A DNA stretch of 64,000 nucleotides. Source: Dactylosporangium roseum (lineage in GTDB: Bacteria > Actinomycetota > Actinomycetes > Mycobacteriales > Micromonosporaceae). This document shows positions 37,038 through 46,931 of the stretch, piece after piece. Location: the NCBI RefSeq assembly GCF_025264685.1, contig NZ_CP073721.1:3649001-3713000 (forward strand), given 5' to 3'. Positions within the stretch are counted from its first letter, which is position 1, and the number at the start of each line of letters is the position of its first letter. The notes under the pieces were generated by a model. The model ran no database searches and was not told the DNA's origin. It was given only the letters and a program-made list of their open reading frames with translations. The translations under genes and the position numbers were made by a program.

Positions 37038-40000
37038 CCACACTCGCCGACCTGCAGCGCCAGCTCAAGGTCCTGGCCACCGATCTGCGCCAGCAGTCCG
37101 AGACCCTGCCGAAGCTCCAGTCGTGGTTGGAGGCGCAGTACAAGGCGGCGTACGGCAAGCGCACCGGCGCCACCTACGAGACGTGGCGCGAGGAACAGAT
37201 CGACCAGGCGTCGGTGGCGTGGCTGCTCGGTACCGTCTTTGTCCGCTTCTGCGAGGACAACGACCTCATCGACCGGCAGTTCATCGCCGGGCCTGGTCAG
37301 CGCACCGACGACGCCGTTGAAGCCGCCACCGAGTACTTCCTGCAACATCCGACCCACAGCGACCGCGAATGGATCCGTCAGGCCTTCCAGCACCTCGCCG
37401 GCCTGCGCGCAACGAAGGCCCTCTTCGACGAACATAACCCAGTCTGGCACTGGGACCTCAGCGCCGATGCCGCCGTCGGCCTCCTCGACTTCTGGCGCCG
37501 CGGACCCGGCATCCACGACTATACCGACCCGCAGCTCAACACCCGATTCCTCGGCGACCTCTACGAGAAGCTGTCCCAGGACGCCCGTAAGCGGTACGCG
37601 CTGCTGCAGACGCCGGAGTTCGTCGAGGAGTTCATCCTCGACCTCACGCTGGACGAGTCGATCAAGGACTTCGGGCTGGAAGCTACTTCGCTCATCGACC
37701 CCACCTGCGGTTCCGGCCACTTCCTGCTCGGCGCGTTCCACCGCCTCGTGCCCTTGTGGGAACGTCACCATCCCGACCTCGACCGGCGAACCCGAGCGCA
37801 GAACGTCCTCGACCAGATCACCGGCGTCGACATCAACCCGTTCGCCGTCGCCATCGCGCGCTTCCGGCTCCTCGTCGAGGCCCTGCGGTACTGCGACGAG
37901 AAGCACCTCGCCGACGCCCCGGGCTTCACGATGCGCCTTGCCGTAGGCGACTCGCTGCTGCGATGGGGCGACGAGGACTCCTCGCACCAGGGCGACATGC
38001 TGCACCTGCTAGAGAGCGGCACCGCATACCCCTACTACACCGAGGACGCGCAGGCACTCAAAACGCTGCTCAAGTCGGGGCAGTATACGGTGGCGGTCGG
38101 CAACCCGCCGTACATCACGGTCAAGGACAAGTACCTCAACGACCTCTACCGTGGGATGTACGACTCCTGCTCCGGGAAATACGCACTGTCCGTACCGTTC
38201 GCGGAGCGGTTCTTCGAGCTGGTGCGCAGTGCGGACCCATCCGGCCGGTGTGGCACCGCGGGCCAGATCACTGCCAACTCGTTCATGAAGCGGGAGTTCG
38301 GCAAGCAGCTCATCAACGACTTCTTCGCCAAGAAGGTCGAGTTGAGCCACATCATTGACACGTCGGGTGCATACATCCCGGGGCATGGCACCCCTACGGT
38401 CATCTTGGTTGGCAAGCGCCGACCACCCAAGAGTCCGACATTGCGGGCAGTGCTTGGCGTCCAAGGCGAACAGGGTGTGCCCGACGACCCAGCTCGTGGC
38501 GACGTCTGGTCTGCCATCGCCGACAACTGGAATCGGCCGCAGGTGGCCAACGCGTTCGTGACGGTCATCGACGCTGCGCGGACCATGTTCGCCAACCACC
38601 CGTGGAGCCTTGCTGGAGGCGGAGCCAGCGATCTGATGGAGCGCATCGAGGACGAGGCCGCTCGGCGCCTCGCCGACCTCACCGCGCATCTCGGAATCAT
38701 GTCGGTAACCGGCGAAGACGACCTGTACCTGTTTCCTGATGAGCGCTCGGCAGCACGACTCGGCGTAACCACGACTCGTCATCTTGTGGAGGGAGATGCG
38801 GTCAGAGATCACGCGATCGCGCGGGCCAGTGCCGCGATCTGGCCCTACTCCAGCCGATCTGGGGTTCGTCCGATCGCTGACCTCGGACAGACCGGTCACC
38901 TACTCCAGCGGTACAGGTCCGCCATCAACAAGCGACGCCGATTCGGCACGCCGATGGTCGATCGCGGCCTGGCTTGGTGGGAATGGCAGGAAGTTTACTG
39001 GGACAAGTTACATACGCCTTTCTCACTCACATGGGGAGAAGTGGCGACGCACAACCACTTCGTGCTGGATCGGGGTGGGAAGGTCTTCAACAGAACGGCG
39101 CCGGTCATCAAGTTGCCTGCCACCGCGACCGAGGACGATCATCTCGCGCTGCTGGGCCTGTTGAACTCCTCGACGGCGTGCTTCTGGCTCAAGCAGGTCA
39201 GCCACGACAAGGGCATACGAGGCGAGGGTGGCGGCTTTACCAGCAGCGACTGGGAGCGATTTTTCCAGTTCAACGCGACGAAGCTCAAGAGTTTCCCAAT
39301 CCCCGCGCGTACGTCGACCGTGCGGGCGCGGGCGTTAGACCGGCTGGCTCAGGAACTCGCCGCGGTTCGGCCGGCCGCGGTCTGTGGGGCCGGCGTCCCG
39401 ACACGGCAGACGCTCGACGCCGCGAAGGCTGGCTACGCGAGGATTCGGGGCCGGATGATCGCCCTGCAGGAGGAACTGGACTGGGAGGTGTACTGGCTGT
39501 ACGGCCTGCTCGACGACGACCTGACCCTGCCGGATGACGCGGTGCCGGAATTGCGGCTCGGACAGCGGGCTTTCGAGATCATCATGGCTCGAGGCATCGC
39601 AGAGGGTGAACCGATCCCGGAGTGGTTCGTCCGGCATCGGTCGCAGCCAACGGCCACGCTGCCGGAGGAGTGGCCTAGCGCATACCGCGAAACGGTTCTG
39701 AAGCGGATCGCGGTCATTGAGTCTCGTGCGGACCTCGCGTTGATCGAGCGTCCGGAGTGTAAGCGGCGGTGGTCCTCGACGCCGTGGGAGGTGCAGGAGC
39801 AGCAGGCGCTGCGGGACTGGCTGCTCGACAGGCTCGAGGCGGAGGAGCTGTGGCGGGGGTCCGCCGGTGGCCGGATCATGACGGTCGGCGTGCTGGCAGA
39901 CCGGGTGGGCACTGACGCAGATTTCCGATCGGTGCTGGCGCTGTACTGCGGGCACGACGCCTACGACCTCGCCAGTGAGTTGGCGAAGCTGGTGGTGGAC

Positions 40001-40540
40001 GAAACGGTGCCGTTCCTGGCCGCGTACCGGTACAAGCCGTCCGGGCTTGTCAAACGCAAACAGTGGGAGGACGTCTGGGCGTTGCAGCGGCGGGAGGACA
40101 AAGCCGCGGAGAAGGGCGAACGATTCACGGAGCCGATTCCGGTGCCGCCAAAGTACGCCCAGGCCGACTTCGCGCGGACGTCGTACTGGCGTAACCGGGG
40201 CAAGCTCGATGTGCCGAAGGAGCGGTTCGTGCTGTACCCGAACGCCGGCCGGGACACGTCGCCGGTGCTCGGCTGGGCGGGCTGGGATCATCTGGAGCAG
40301 GCGCAGGCCCTGGCGAATCTCTACATGGAGCGCAAGCAGCAGGACGGTTGGCCGAAGGAGCGGCTGCTGCCGCTGCTGGCGGGGCTGGGGGAGTTGGAGC
40401 CGTGGCTGCATCAGTGGCATTCTGATGATTTGCCGGAATACGGCGGTAGTCCGGCCGATTTCTATACCGCGTTTGTTGATGCAGAGTTGGCGACGTTGGA
40501 GGCTGACCGGGCCGAGATTGCGTTGGGGGTGCTGGCGTGA
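37034..40540 (+). CDS. pglX: BREX type 2 adenine-specific methyltransferase PglX
   Basis: 1168 residues from GTG 37034, which overlaps the pglW stop. The SAM-binding motif is DPTCGSGHFLLG (about 220) and the catalytic motif is NPPYITV (about 356), the N6-adenine methyltransferase arrangement. Target-recognition and helical regions follow. In BREX this enzyme marks host DNA so that the system restricts only unmodified phage DNA. Flanked by pglW and pglY with four-base or shorter overlaps. The product has the full length expected for type 2 PglX and shows no disruption. Confidence 0.93.
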   Translation: MTTLADLQRQLKVLATDLRQQSETLPKLQSWLEAQYKAAYGKRTGATYETWREEQIDQASVAWLLGTVFVRFCEDNDLIDRQFIAGPGQRTDDAVEAATEYFLQHPTHSDREWIRQAFQHLAGLRATKALFDEHNPVWHWDLSADAAVGLLDFWRRGPGIHDYTDPQLNTRFLGDLYEKLSQDARKRYALLQTPEFVEEFILDLTLDESIKDFGLEATSLIDPTCGSGHFLLGAFHRLVPLWERHHPDLDRRTRAQNVLDQITGVDINPFAVAIARFRLLVEALRYCDEKHLADAPGFTMRLAVGDSLLRWGDEDSSHQGDMLHLLESGTAYPYYTEDAQALKTLLKSGQYTVAVGNPPYITVKDKYLNDLYRGMYDSCSGKYALSVPFAERFFELVRSADPSGRCGTAGQITANSFMKREFGKQLINDFFAKKVELSHIIDTSGAYIPGHGTPTVILVGKRRPPKSPTLRAVLGVQGEQGVPDDPARGDVWSAIADNWNRPQVANAFVTVIDAARTMFANHPWSLAGGGASDLMERIEDEAARRLADLTAHLGIMSVTGEDDLYLFPDERSAARLGVTTTRHLVEGDAVRDHAIARASAAIWPYSSRSGVRPIADLGQTGHLLQRYRSAINKRRRFGTPMVDRGLAWWEWQEVYWDKLHTPFSLTWGEVATHNHFVLDRGGKVFNRTAPVIKLPATATEDDHLALLGLLNSSTACFWLKQVSHDKGIRGEGGGFTSSDWERFFQFNATKLKSFPIPARTSTVRARALDRLAQELAAVRPAAVCGAGVPTRQTLDAAKAGYARIRGRMIALQEELDWEVYWLYGLLDDDLTLPDDAVPELRLGQRAFEIIMARGIAEGEPIPEWFVRHRSQPTATLPEEWPSAYRETVLKRIAVIESRADLALIERPECKRRWSSTPWEVQEQQALRDWLLDRLEAEELWRGSAGGRIMTVGVLADRVGTDADFRSVLALYCGHDAYDLASELAKLVVDETVPFLAAYRYKPSGLVKRKQWEDVWALQRREDKAAEKGERFTEPIPVPPKYAQADFARTSYWRNRGKLDVPKERFVLYPNAGRDTSPVLGWAGWDHLEQAQALANLYMERKQQDGWPKERLLPLLAGLGELEPWLHQWHSDDLPEYGGSPADFYTAFVDAELATLEADRAEIALGVLA

Positions 40541-43500
40541 CCATGCTGCGTGAGGTCATCGCGATTCCGGAGCGGGTGACCGACTCGGACTACGTGATGC
40601 GGTTGGCGGAGGGTGTCAGCCATGCGCAGCAGACCCTCGCCGATTACGTGGTCACCGACAGCTTGAAGACGGAGTTCGTCAAGGCGCTCGGGCTGGTCGC
40701 GCAGGCGCTGGAGACGGGCCGGTCGCAGGCAGGGTTCCTGCACGGGTCGTTCGGTGCCGGGAAGAGCCACTTCATGGCGGTGCTGCATGAGATCCTGCGC
40801 CGCAACCCGGACGCCCTGGCCGTCGAAAACCTGTCGGAGCCGGTCGCGGACGCGGACAAGTGGCTGTCCGGCCGCAAGGTGCTGACGTTGACCTTCCACC
40901 TGCTGGGTGCCCGGTCGCTGGAGGCGGCGGTGCTCGGCGGGTACCGCCAGCAGGTGATGGCGTTGCACCCGGATGCCCCGCCACCGGCGGTGCATCGGTC
41001 GGATGCGCTGCTGGTCAACGCCGCAGACTACCGGGCCGAGGTAGGCGACGAGCGGTTCTTCGCCCGGCTGAGCGAGGCCTCGGGCGGCGGGTCCGCGGGG
41101 TGGGGGCAGTGGCGCGGTGGTTGGGATGCCGCCCGGTACGACGCTGCCGCGGCGCAGCCGCCCGGCACGCCCGACCGGGACCGGCTGGTCTCCGACTTGA
41201 CCGCGACCCTGTTCAAGGGGGCGGTGCACAGCGGCGAGTTCCTCGACATCGACGAGGGCCTCGCGGTGATCACGCAGCACGCGAAGTCGCTGCAGTACGA
41301 CGTGATCGTGTTGTTCCTCGACGAGCTGATCCTGTGGCTGTCGCAGCACCTGTCGAACCTGGAGTTCGTCAACCAGGAGGGTGGCAAGCTCGCGAAGTTC
41401 GTCGAGTCGGCCGATCAACACAGGTCGGTGCCGCTCGTGTCGTTTGTTGCCCGGCAGCGGGACCTGGTGGAGTTCCTCGGGCCGCATGTGCCAGGTGCGG
41501 AGCGGCAGGCGTTCTCCGACGTGTTCCGGCACGGCCGGGGCCGGTTCACCGAAATCGTGCTGCCGGACCGGAACCTGCCGCAGATCGCCGAGCGGCGGCT
41601 GCTGAAGAAGATCGGCGACGGCGAGCGCATCCTCCGGGAGGCGTTCGAGGCGGTCCAGCGCCGCCGTGACGTGTGGGACACGCTGATCGCCGGTAACCAG
41701 TACGGCGACGCCGGTGTCGGCTCCGATCCGGCGGTGTTCCGGCGGCTGTACCCGTTCAGCCCGGCGCTGGTGGCGACGCTGGTGGCGCTGTCGCAAGCGT
41801 TGCAGCGGGAGCGGACCGCGTTGAAGGTGATGGCCCGGCTGCTCGTGGCGGGCCGTGATCGGCTGCGGGTCAACGACGTCATCGGGGTCGCCGAACTCTT
41901 CGACGAACTGGTCGCGAAGGGGGAGCTGCCGGACAACCCGAAATTGAAGAAGCAGTTCGAGACCGCCCGGGCGCTCTACGGCCGGCTGCGGCCGGTGCTC
42001 CTTGAGCAGCACCAGCAGACCGAGGCAGGCGTCGCCGCGCTGCCGCCCAGCCATCAGTACAACGTCGACGACCGATTGATCAAGACACTGTTGCTTGCGG
42101 CGCTGGTGCCGGAGGTGCCGGCGCTGGCGAACCTGACCGCGGTCCGGCTGCACGCGTTGAACTACGGCTCGATGGTCAGCCCGATCATCGGCTCGGAGCC
42201 GCCGATGGTGCTCAAACGGCTGCGGCACCTGTCGGTGTACATCCCGGAGATCCAGATCGGCGAGGGTACCGATCCGGTGATCCGGATGGAGCTGTCCGAG
42301 GTGGACGCGTCGGTCCTCCTCGAGCGGGTGCCGACCACGGAGGACACGCCAGGTGCCCGGCGTCGGCTGCTGCGGGATCTCATCTGTGCCGAGTTGGGCA
42401 TCACCCCGCCGGACGGCATGTTCGCCGCACAACAGCAGCCGCGGGATTGGCGGGGCCGCCGGCACCACATCGACGTCATCTTCGCCAACGTCCGGGACCC
42501 CAACGAACTGCCCGAGTCGGACGTCGCAGCGGACGGTGGGCGCTGGCGGGTGGTCATCGACTACCCCTTCGACGACGAGACCCACACCCGGCGCAGCGAC
42601 ACCGCCCGTATCCAGGCGATCAACGCGCACTTGAACAGCAATACGCTGTTCTGGCTGCCGTACTTCCTCACCGAGGAACGGCTGGGTCTGGTCGGTACCC
42701 TGGTGAAGCTGAACTATCTGCTGGCGGGCAGCGGCGACGACCGGTTGCGCACGATAGCCTCCGACTTTTCCACAGACGAGCGGCTGCAGGCGAAGGCGAT
42801 GCTGGAACAGCAGCAGCGCACCACTCGTGCCCGGCTCGTCGACTGTCTCAAGCAGGCGTACGGAGTGGTGGGTGCCCTGCCAGCGGACGTTGCCGACGAC
42901 CCGGACCCGGTGCTGCAGACGATTGCACCTGGCTTTACTCCCGCAAAACCGATCGGTGGGACGCTGCGCACCGCGTTCGACCACCTGACCGGGCAGATGC
43001 TCACCTGGATCTACCAGGGTCATCCGAACCTGCCCGAGAACGAGCCCCTGGTCACCGTCGCGCAGCTGCGCAAGGTACTTGAGTACGCCCAGCAGGCCAT
43101 GGCCGATCCAGCTCGTCGAGTGTTGGTGGAGTCCGCCGATCGGCGGCATGTCCGCCGGATCGCGAACCAATTGAAGATCGGCGAGTGCACCGAGGAAGGT
43201 GTCTACACCCTCAACCCCACGTACCTGTGGTGGACCGGGCACTTCCTGCAGCAGGCCAAGGCGCTGGAAGGCGCGACGGACCGGTTCTCCGTCTCGCTGC
43301 TGCGCCGGCTGACCGACGTGCCGCAGCCGCGTGGCCTGGACCGCCCCGTGCAGCAACTGCTGATCGCGGTGTTCGCGCTCGACCAGGACCTGTCCTGGTA
43401 CCGGGACGACCGGAAGATTCCCGCTCCTGTGCTCGACGGCATCGCCGACGACATGGAGCTCCGGATGGATCGCCGCCCCGACGAGCAGCAGTGGAAAGCC

Positions 43501-44250
43501 GCGCTCGCCACCGTCAGCGGGCTGACGCCGTTGCGGCTGCCACCGCGGCTGTCCGCGGCGAACCTTGCCCGGTTCGGCGCGACGGTGCGCGAGCACCTCA
43601 AAGGCACCCTGCCTGCGGTCCGGCAACTGGTCGCCGCGCTGGAGCGGCACGCCGGGCAGCTCGGCATCGATCCGGCCGCCACGACCGGGCGGCTGCACAC
43701 CGCCCGGCGTCTGGTTGCCCTGCTCGACGCCGTCGTGGACGAGCTCGATGACGTGGTCCTCGTCGATCTGCTGGCCGATCCCGACCTCGGCGGCGTGGAA
43801 CCGGTCACCGCCAGCGTTTACCTCACCCGAGCTGCGGCGCTGACCGAGGCGCTGGCCCGCACGCCGTGGAACATGCTCAGCACTGTCGCCGGGCTGCAGG
43901 ACGACCGCGCCGAAGCGGCGCGCCTGCTGCTGGAGAAGCTGGCCGATTCCGCGCGCCGCGAGCAGCTGCACGCCGACCTTGCCGAAGCGCTATCCACGGC
44001 GGCCCACGAAGCGACCGAGCTGCTGGCCCGGACGCCGCCGCCGGTCGTCGTCCCGCCGCCGGTCATCGACCCGCCGGTCGTCGTCACACCACCCGTTCCT
44101 ACGCCGCCGGTGACCCCGCCGCTGGTCCGGACCGGCGGTGAGGTCAGCATCGACGACGACGCCTCGTTCGAGGACGCGGTCGCGAAGCTGCGCCGCTTCC
44201 GGGCGGCGAACGCGGGGCGGCGGATCCGGGTGGAATGGTCGGTGGAGTGA
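40537..44250 (+). CDS. pglY: BREX type 2 ATPase PglY (BrxC-like)
   Basis: 1237 residues from GTG 40537, overlapping the pglX stop (ATG 40543 also possible). The P-loop GSFGAGKSHFM lies at about residue 68 and an acidic Walker B-like VIVLFLDELILWLS at about 255. The large remainder is mixed helical. A Pro/Val-rich linker (PPPVVVPPPVIDPPVV) precedes a short C-terminal domain. PglY is the large P-loop ATPase of the type 2 BREX complex and pairs with PglZ, encoded next. The order and overlaps support the assignment. Confidence 0.92.
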   Translation: MTMLREVIAIPERVTDSDYVMRLAEGVSHAQQTLADYVVTDSLKTEFVKALGLVAQALETGRSQAGFLHGSFGAGKSHFMAVLHEILRRNPDALAVENLSEPVADADKWLSGRKVLTLTFHLLGARSLEAAVLGGYRQQVMALHPDAPPPAVHRSDALLVNAADYRAEVGDERFFARLSEASGGGSAGWGQWRGGWDAARYDAAAAQPPGTPDRDRLVSDLTATLFKGAVHSGEFLDIDEGLAVITQHAKSLQYDVIVLFLDELILWLSQHLSNLEFVNQEGGKLAKFVESADQHRSVPLVSFVARQRDLVEFLGPHVPGAERQAFSDVFRHGRGRFTEIVLPDRNLPQIAERRLLKKIGDGERILREAFEAVQRRRDVWDTLIAGNQYGDAGVGSDPAVFRRLYPFSPALVATLVALSQALQRERTALKVMARLLVAGRDRLRVNDVIGVAELFDELVAKGELPDNPKLKKQFETARALYGRLRPVLLEQHQQTEAGVAALPPSHQYNVDDRLIKTLLLAALVPEVPALANLTAVRLHALNYGSMVSPIIGSEPPMVLKRLRHLSVYIPEIQIGEGTDPVIRMELSEVDASVLLERVPTTEDTPGARRRLLRDLICAELGITPPDGMFAAQQQPRDWRGRRHHIDVIFANVRDPNELPESDVAADGGRWRVVIDYPFDDETHTRRSDTARIQAINAHLNSNTLFWLPYFLTEERLGLVGTLVKLNYLLAGSGDDRLRTIASDFSTDERLQAKAMLEQQQRTTRARLVDCLKQAYGVVGALPADVADDPDPVLQTIAPGFTPAKPIGGTLRTAFDHLTGQMLTWIYQGHPNLPENEPLVTVAQLRKVLEYAQQAMADPARRVLVESADRRHVRRIANQLKIGECTEEGVYTLNPTYLWWTGHFLQQAKALEGATDRFSVSLLRRLTDVPQPRGLDRPVQQLLIAVFALDQDLSWYRDDRKIPAPVLDGIADDMELRMDRRPDEQQWKAALATVSGLTPLRLPPRLSAANLARFGATVREHLKGTLPAVRQLVAALERHAGQLGIDPAATTGRLHTARRLVALLDAVVDELDDVVLVDLLADPDLGGVEPVTASVYLTRAAALTEALARTPWNMLSTVAGLQDDRAEAARLLLEKLADSARREQLHADLAEALSTAAHEATELLARTPPPVVVPPPVIDPPVVVTPPVPTPPVTPPLVRTGGEVSIDDDASFEDAVAKLRRFRAANAGRRIRVEWSVE

Positions 44251-46931
44251 GCACCACCGCCGCCGGTATCGCCGCGCCGAGTGCGACGGAGGCGCAGGTG
44301 CGGGCCATGGTCGCCGACTGGCTGCGCAGCGGCCGTCCGGAGCGCGCTCTTGCGCTGAAGGCGCGCCCGGAGTGGAGCGGCTCCCCGACGATCCAGGTCG
44401 GCGGCACCACCGTCCGGGTGGTGCCGGCTGTGTCGTCGCTGGCGATCCGGGCGGCGTTGGTCGAGCTGCCGGACGAGGAACGTCTGGTGGTCCTCACCGA
44501 TCGCGATGACGACGACCTCGGCGCCGGGCTGCTGTCGCGCTGCTCGACACACACCGTGATCAGTATCGACCCATGGGAGATCGTCCGGACGCATTTCGAG
44601 GCCGCCGCGCTCGACCCGGCGCTTGTGCGGCAGCGCCGCCAGCTCGCCGAGGCATTGCTGGAGCACGCGCCGCCGGGCGGCTGGCCGCCGGTGCGCGGGG
44701 GAGTGGTGACCCGCGACGCCGCGATGCGGTTGCTGGCCGCCCGGCTGCTGGGATTGGCCGTGGACGACCTCGACGCGACCGGGCTGCTGCAGTGGACCCT
44801 GCGCGGCGCCGACGTCGTGCGGTACACCGCCGTCGACGCCGAATTGCGAGGCATTGTCGCCGGCTGGCTCGCTGAGACCGCCGGCGCCACCGCATGGTGG
44901 GCGATCGCCGCTGTCGACAGCGGTCACGGCACCGACGCCATTCCCCTCGGGCTGGTCGCGGGGCTGCTGTGGGACGGCCGCGCGCCGAACGCGGACGTGG
45001 CCGCCGCCCGGGTGCGGTTCGAGCAGTACCTCGGCGGTACCGCCCCGCGTGAGAGCGAAGCCGCGGAGTGGAGCACCACCGTCCTGGCCTGGGTCACCCG
45101 GGCGCTGGGCGGCGAGGATCGCGCGGAGGCGCAGCGGCTGCTCGGCCGGGCCGAGGAACTCGCCCGGGGGCTCCAGGCGAGTCGGCTCATCGGCCGGTCG
45201 GACCTGCTGCCCGGCGGGCTCGACGCCCGGTTCGCGACCTTCGCCGAGGAACTGCGTCTGGCCCTGCGCAAGCCGACCAGCCGCACGCTCGAGGCGGCGG
45301 AGGCCGCCCTGCGGATGGTGGCGCGGCACCGGCTCGCCCCGGTCGGTGACCGGTACCCGACGGCGGTGCTGGCGATGCGCGCCATGCGCTGGCTGACCAC
45401 TCCGGACGACACGCCGAAGACGTTGGCGGAGGCGGTACACCGGCAGACCGCTACTGACGGATGGGTCGACCGGGCCGGGCTTCGGCTGTGGGTCGGGGTG
45501 AGCGATCCCGCGCTCGCCGCGGTGTACCGGGATCTCCACACCGCCGTCGCCGCCCGCCGCGACCACCACGACGAGCAGTTCGCGGCGCTGCTCGCCGCGA
45601 ACACCGCGGCCGACAGCGCACCCGGCAGCCTGCTGTACGTGGAGGACGTCGTCCGGAGGGTCGTCAAACCGGTCGTCGACGCGGGCCGGCCGGTGCTGCT
45701 GCTCATCGTCGACGGGATGAGCGTGGCCGCCAGCACCGAACTGGTCGAGTCGGCGGTAGCCGCAGACTGGTGGGAACTCACCCCGGACGGTGGGCCGCGT
45801 GTCGGTGTGCTTGCCGCGCTGCCGTCGGTGACCGAGGTAAGCCGGACCAGCCTCTTCGCCGGCGAGCTCCGCCGGGGCGGCCAGGCCGACGAACGCGCCG
45901 GGCTGACCAAGCAGCTCGGTGCCGACGCCGTGCTGTTCCACAAGGGTGACCTGCTCGCTGGTGCCGGACAAAGCCTCGCCCCGTCCGTCGTGACGGCGCT
46001 GCGCAACCCCGACGTCCGCACCGTCGCCGCGGTCGTCAACACCATCGACGACGCCCTCGACCGCAGTGACCCGGCCGCGACCGCCTGGACCTTGGAGACC
46101 GTACGGTTGGTCCGCCACCTCCTCGACGCCGCCCGCGGGCGGGTCGTGGTGCTGCTCTCCGACCACGGGCACGTCGTGGACCGCGGACCCGACGGCGACC
46201 TGCGCAGCGCAACCGGCGCACTGTCCGCTCGGTGGCGGCCCGCCAGCGGCGACGCACCCGGCGACGGCGAAACCCGGATCACCGGGCGGCGAGTCCTCCT
46301 CGGCGACGGTGACGTGGTCCTGCCCTGGCGAGAGACGATCCGTTACACCGCCCGCAAGGCCGGCTACCACGGTGGCGCCAGCGCGGCCGAGGTCGTCATC
46401 CCGCTCACGATGTTGACCTCCGCCGGGGAACCGTCGCCGGCCGGATGGTCGCCGGCACCGGTGGCGTCGCCGCCGTGGTGGCGCGGGCCGGTCGACCTGT
46501 CCAGCGCGGCAGTCACCCTGGCTGAGCCGACGCAGGAGGGCACCCTCTTCGACGTTGTCGCCCCGGTCGCTGCGCCGACCCCAGCGGACGCGCTCGGCCT
46601 CACCCCGCCGTTCGTGACCGCCTTGCTGGCCAGTCCCCGGTACAAACAGAACCAGGCGCTGCGGCTGGCCGGCCGCCCGGTGCTGCCCGACGAGCGGGTC
46701 ACCGCCCTGCTCACCGCCCTGCACGAGGCGGACGGCCATCGGCTTCCGATGGAGGCCCTCGCGGCCCGCTCCGGCGTCCCCGCGCAGCGGATCGGCAACA
46801 TCGTGACGATTCTGCGGCGGGTCCTCGCCGTCGAGGGCTACCAGGCCGTCGACGTCGACGGCGAGATCGTCACACTCGACGAACGCATGCTGCGCGAGCA
46901 GTTCGAGCTTGGGACCAGCCGTGACCGTTGA
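44247..46931 (+). CDS. pglZ: BREX type 2 phosphatase-like protein PglZ
   Basis: About 894 residues if it starts at GTG 44247, which repeats the GTGA overlaps of this operon; ATG 44235 would add four residues. The alkaline-phosphatase-like core is visible in VLLLIVDGMSVAAS (about 490) and VVVLLSDHGHVVD (about 635), the metal-site segments typical of PglZ. PglZ is the hallmark protein of all BREX systems. The C-terminus ends in a winged-helix-like region and overlaps brxD by 11 bases. Confidence 0.92.
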   Translation: MSTTAAGIAAPSATEAQVRAMVADWLRSGRPERALALKARPEWSGSPTIQVGGTTVRVVPAVSSLAIRAALVELPDEERLVVLTDRDDDDLGAGLLSRCSTHTVISIDPWEIVRTHFEAAALDPALVRQRRQLAEALLEHAPPGGWPPVRGGVVTRDAAMRLLAARLLGLAVDDLDATGLLQWTLRGADVVRYTAVDAELRGIVAGWLAETAGATAWWAIAAVDSGHGTDAIPLGLVAGLLWDGRAPNADVAAARVRFEQYLGGTAPRESEAAEWSTTVLAWVTRALGGEDRAEAQRLLGRAEELARGLQASRLIGRSDLLPGGLDARFATFAEELRLALRKPTSRTLEAAEAALRMVARHRLAPVGDRYPTAVLAMRAMRWLTTPDDTPKTLAEAVHRQTATDGWVDRAGLRLWVGVSDPALAAVYRDLHTAVAARRDHHDEQFAALLAANTAADSAPGSLLYVEDVVRRVVKPVVDAGRPVLLLIVDGMSVAASTELVESAVAADWWELTPDGGPRVGVLAALPSVTEVSRTSLFAGELRRGGQADERAGLTKQLGADAVLFHKGDLLAGAGQSLAPSVVTALRNPDVRTVAAVVNTIDDALDRSDPAATAWTLETVRLVRHLLDAARGRVVVLLSDHGHVVDRGPDGDLRSATGALSARWRPASGDAPGDGETRITGRRVLLGDGDVVLPWRETIRYTARKAGYHGGASAAEVVIPLTMLTSAGEPSPAGWSPAPVASPPWWRGPVDLSSAAVTLAEPTQEGTLFDVVAPVAAPTPADALGLTPPFVTALLASPRYKQNQALRLAGRPVLPDERVTALLTALHEADGHRLPMEALAARSGVPAQRIGNIVTILRRVLAVEGYQAVDVDGEIVTLDERMLREQFELGTSRDR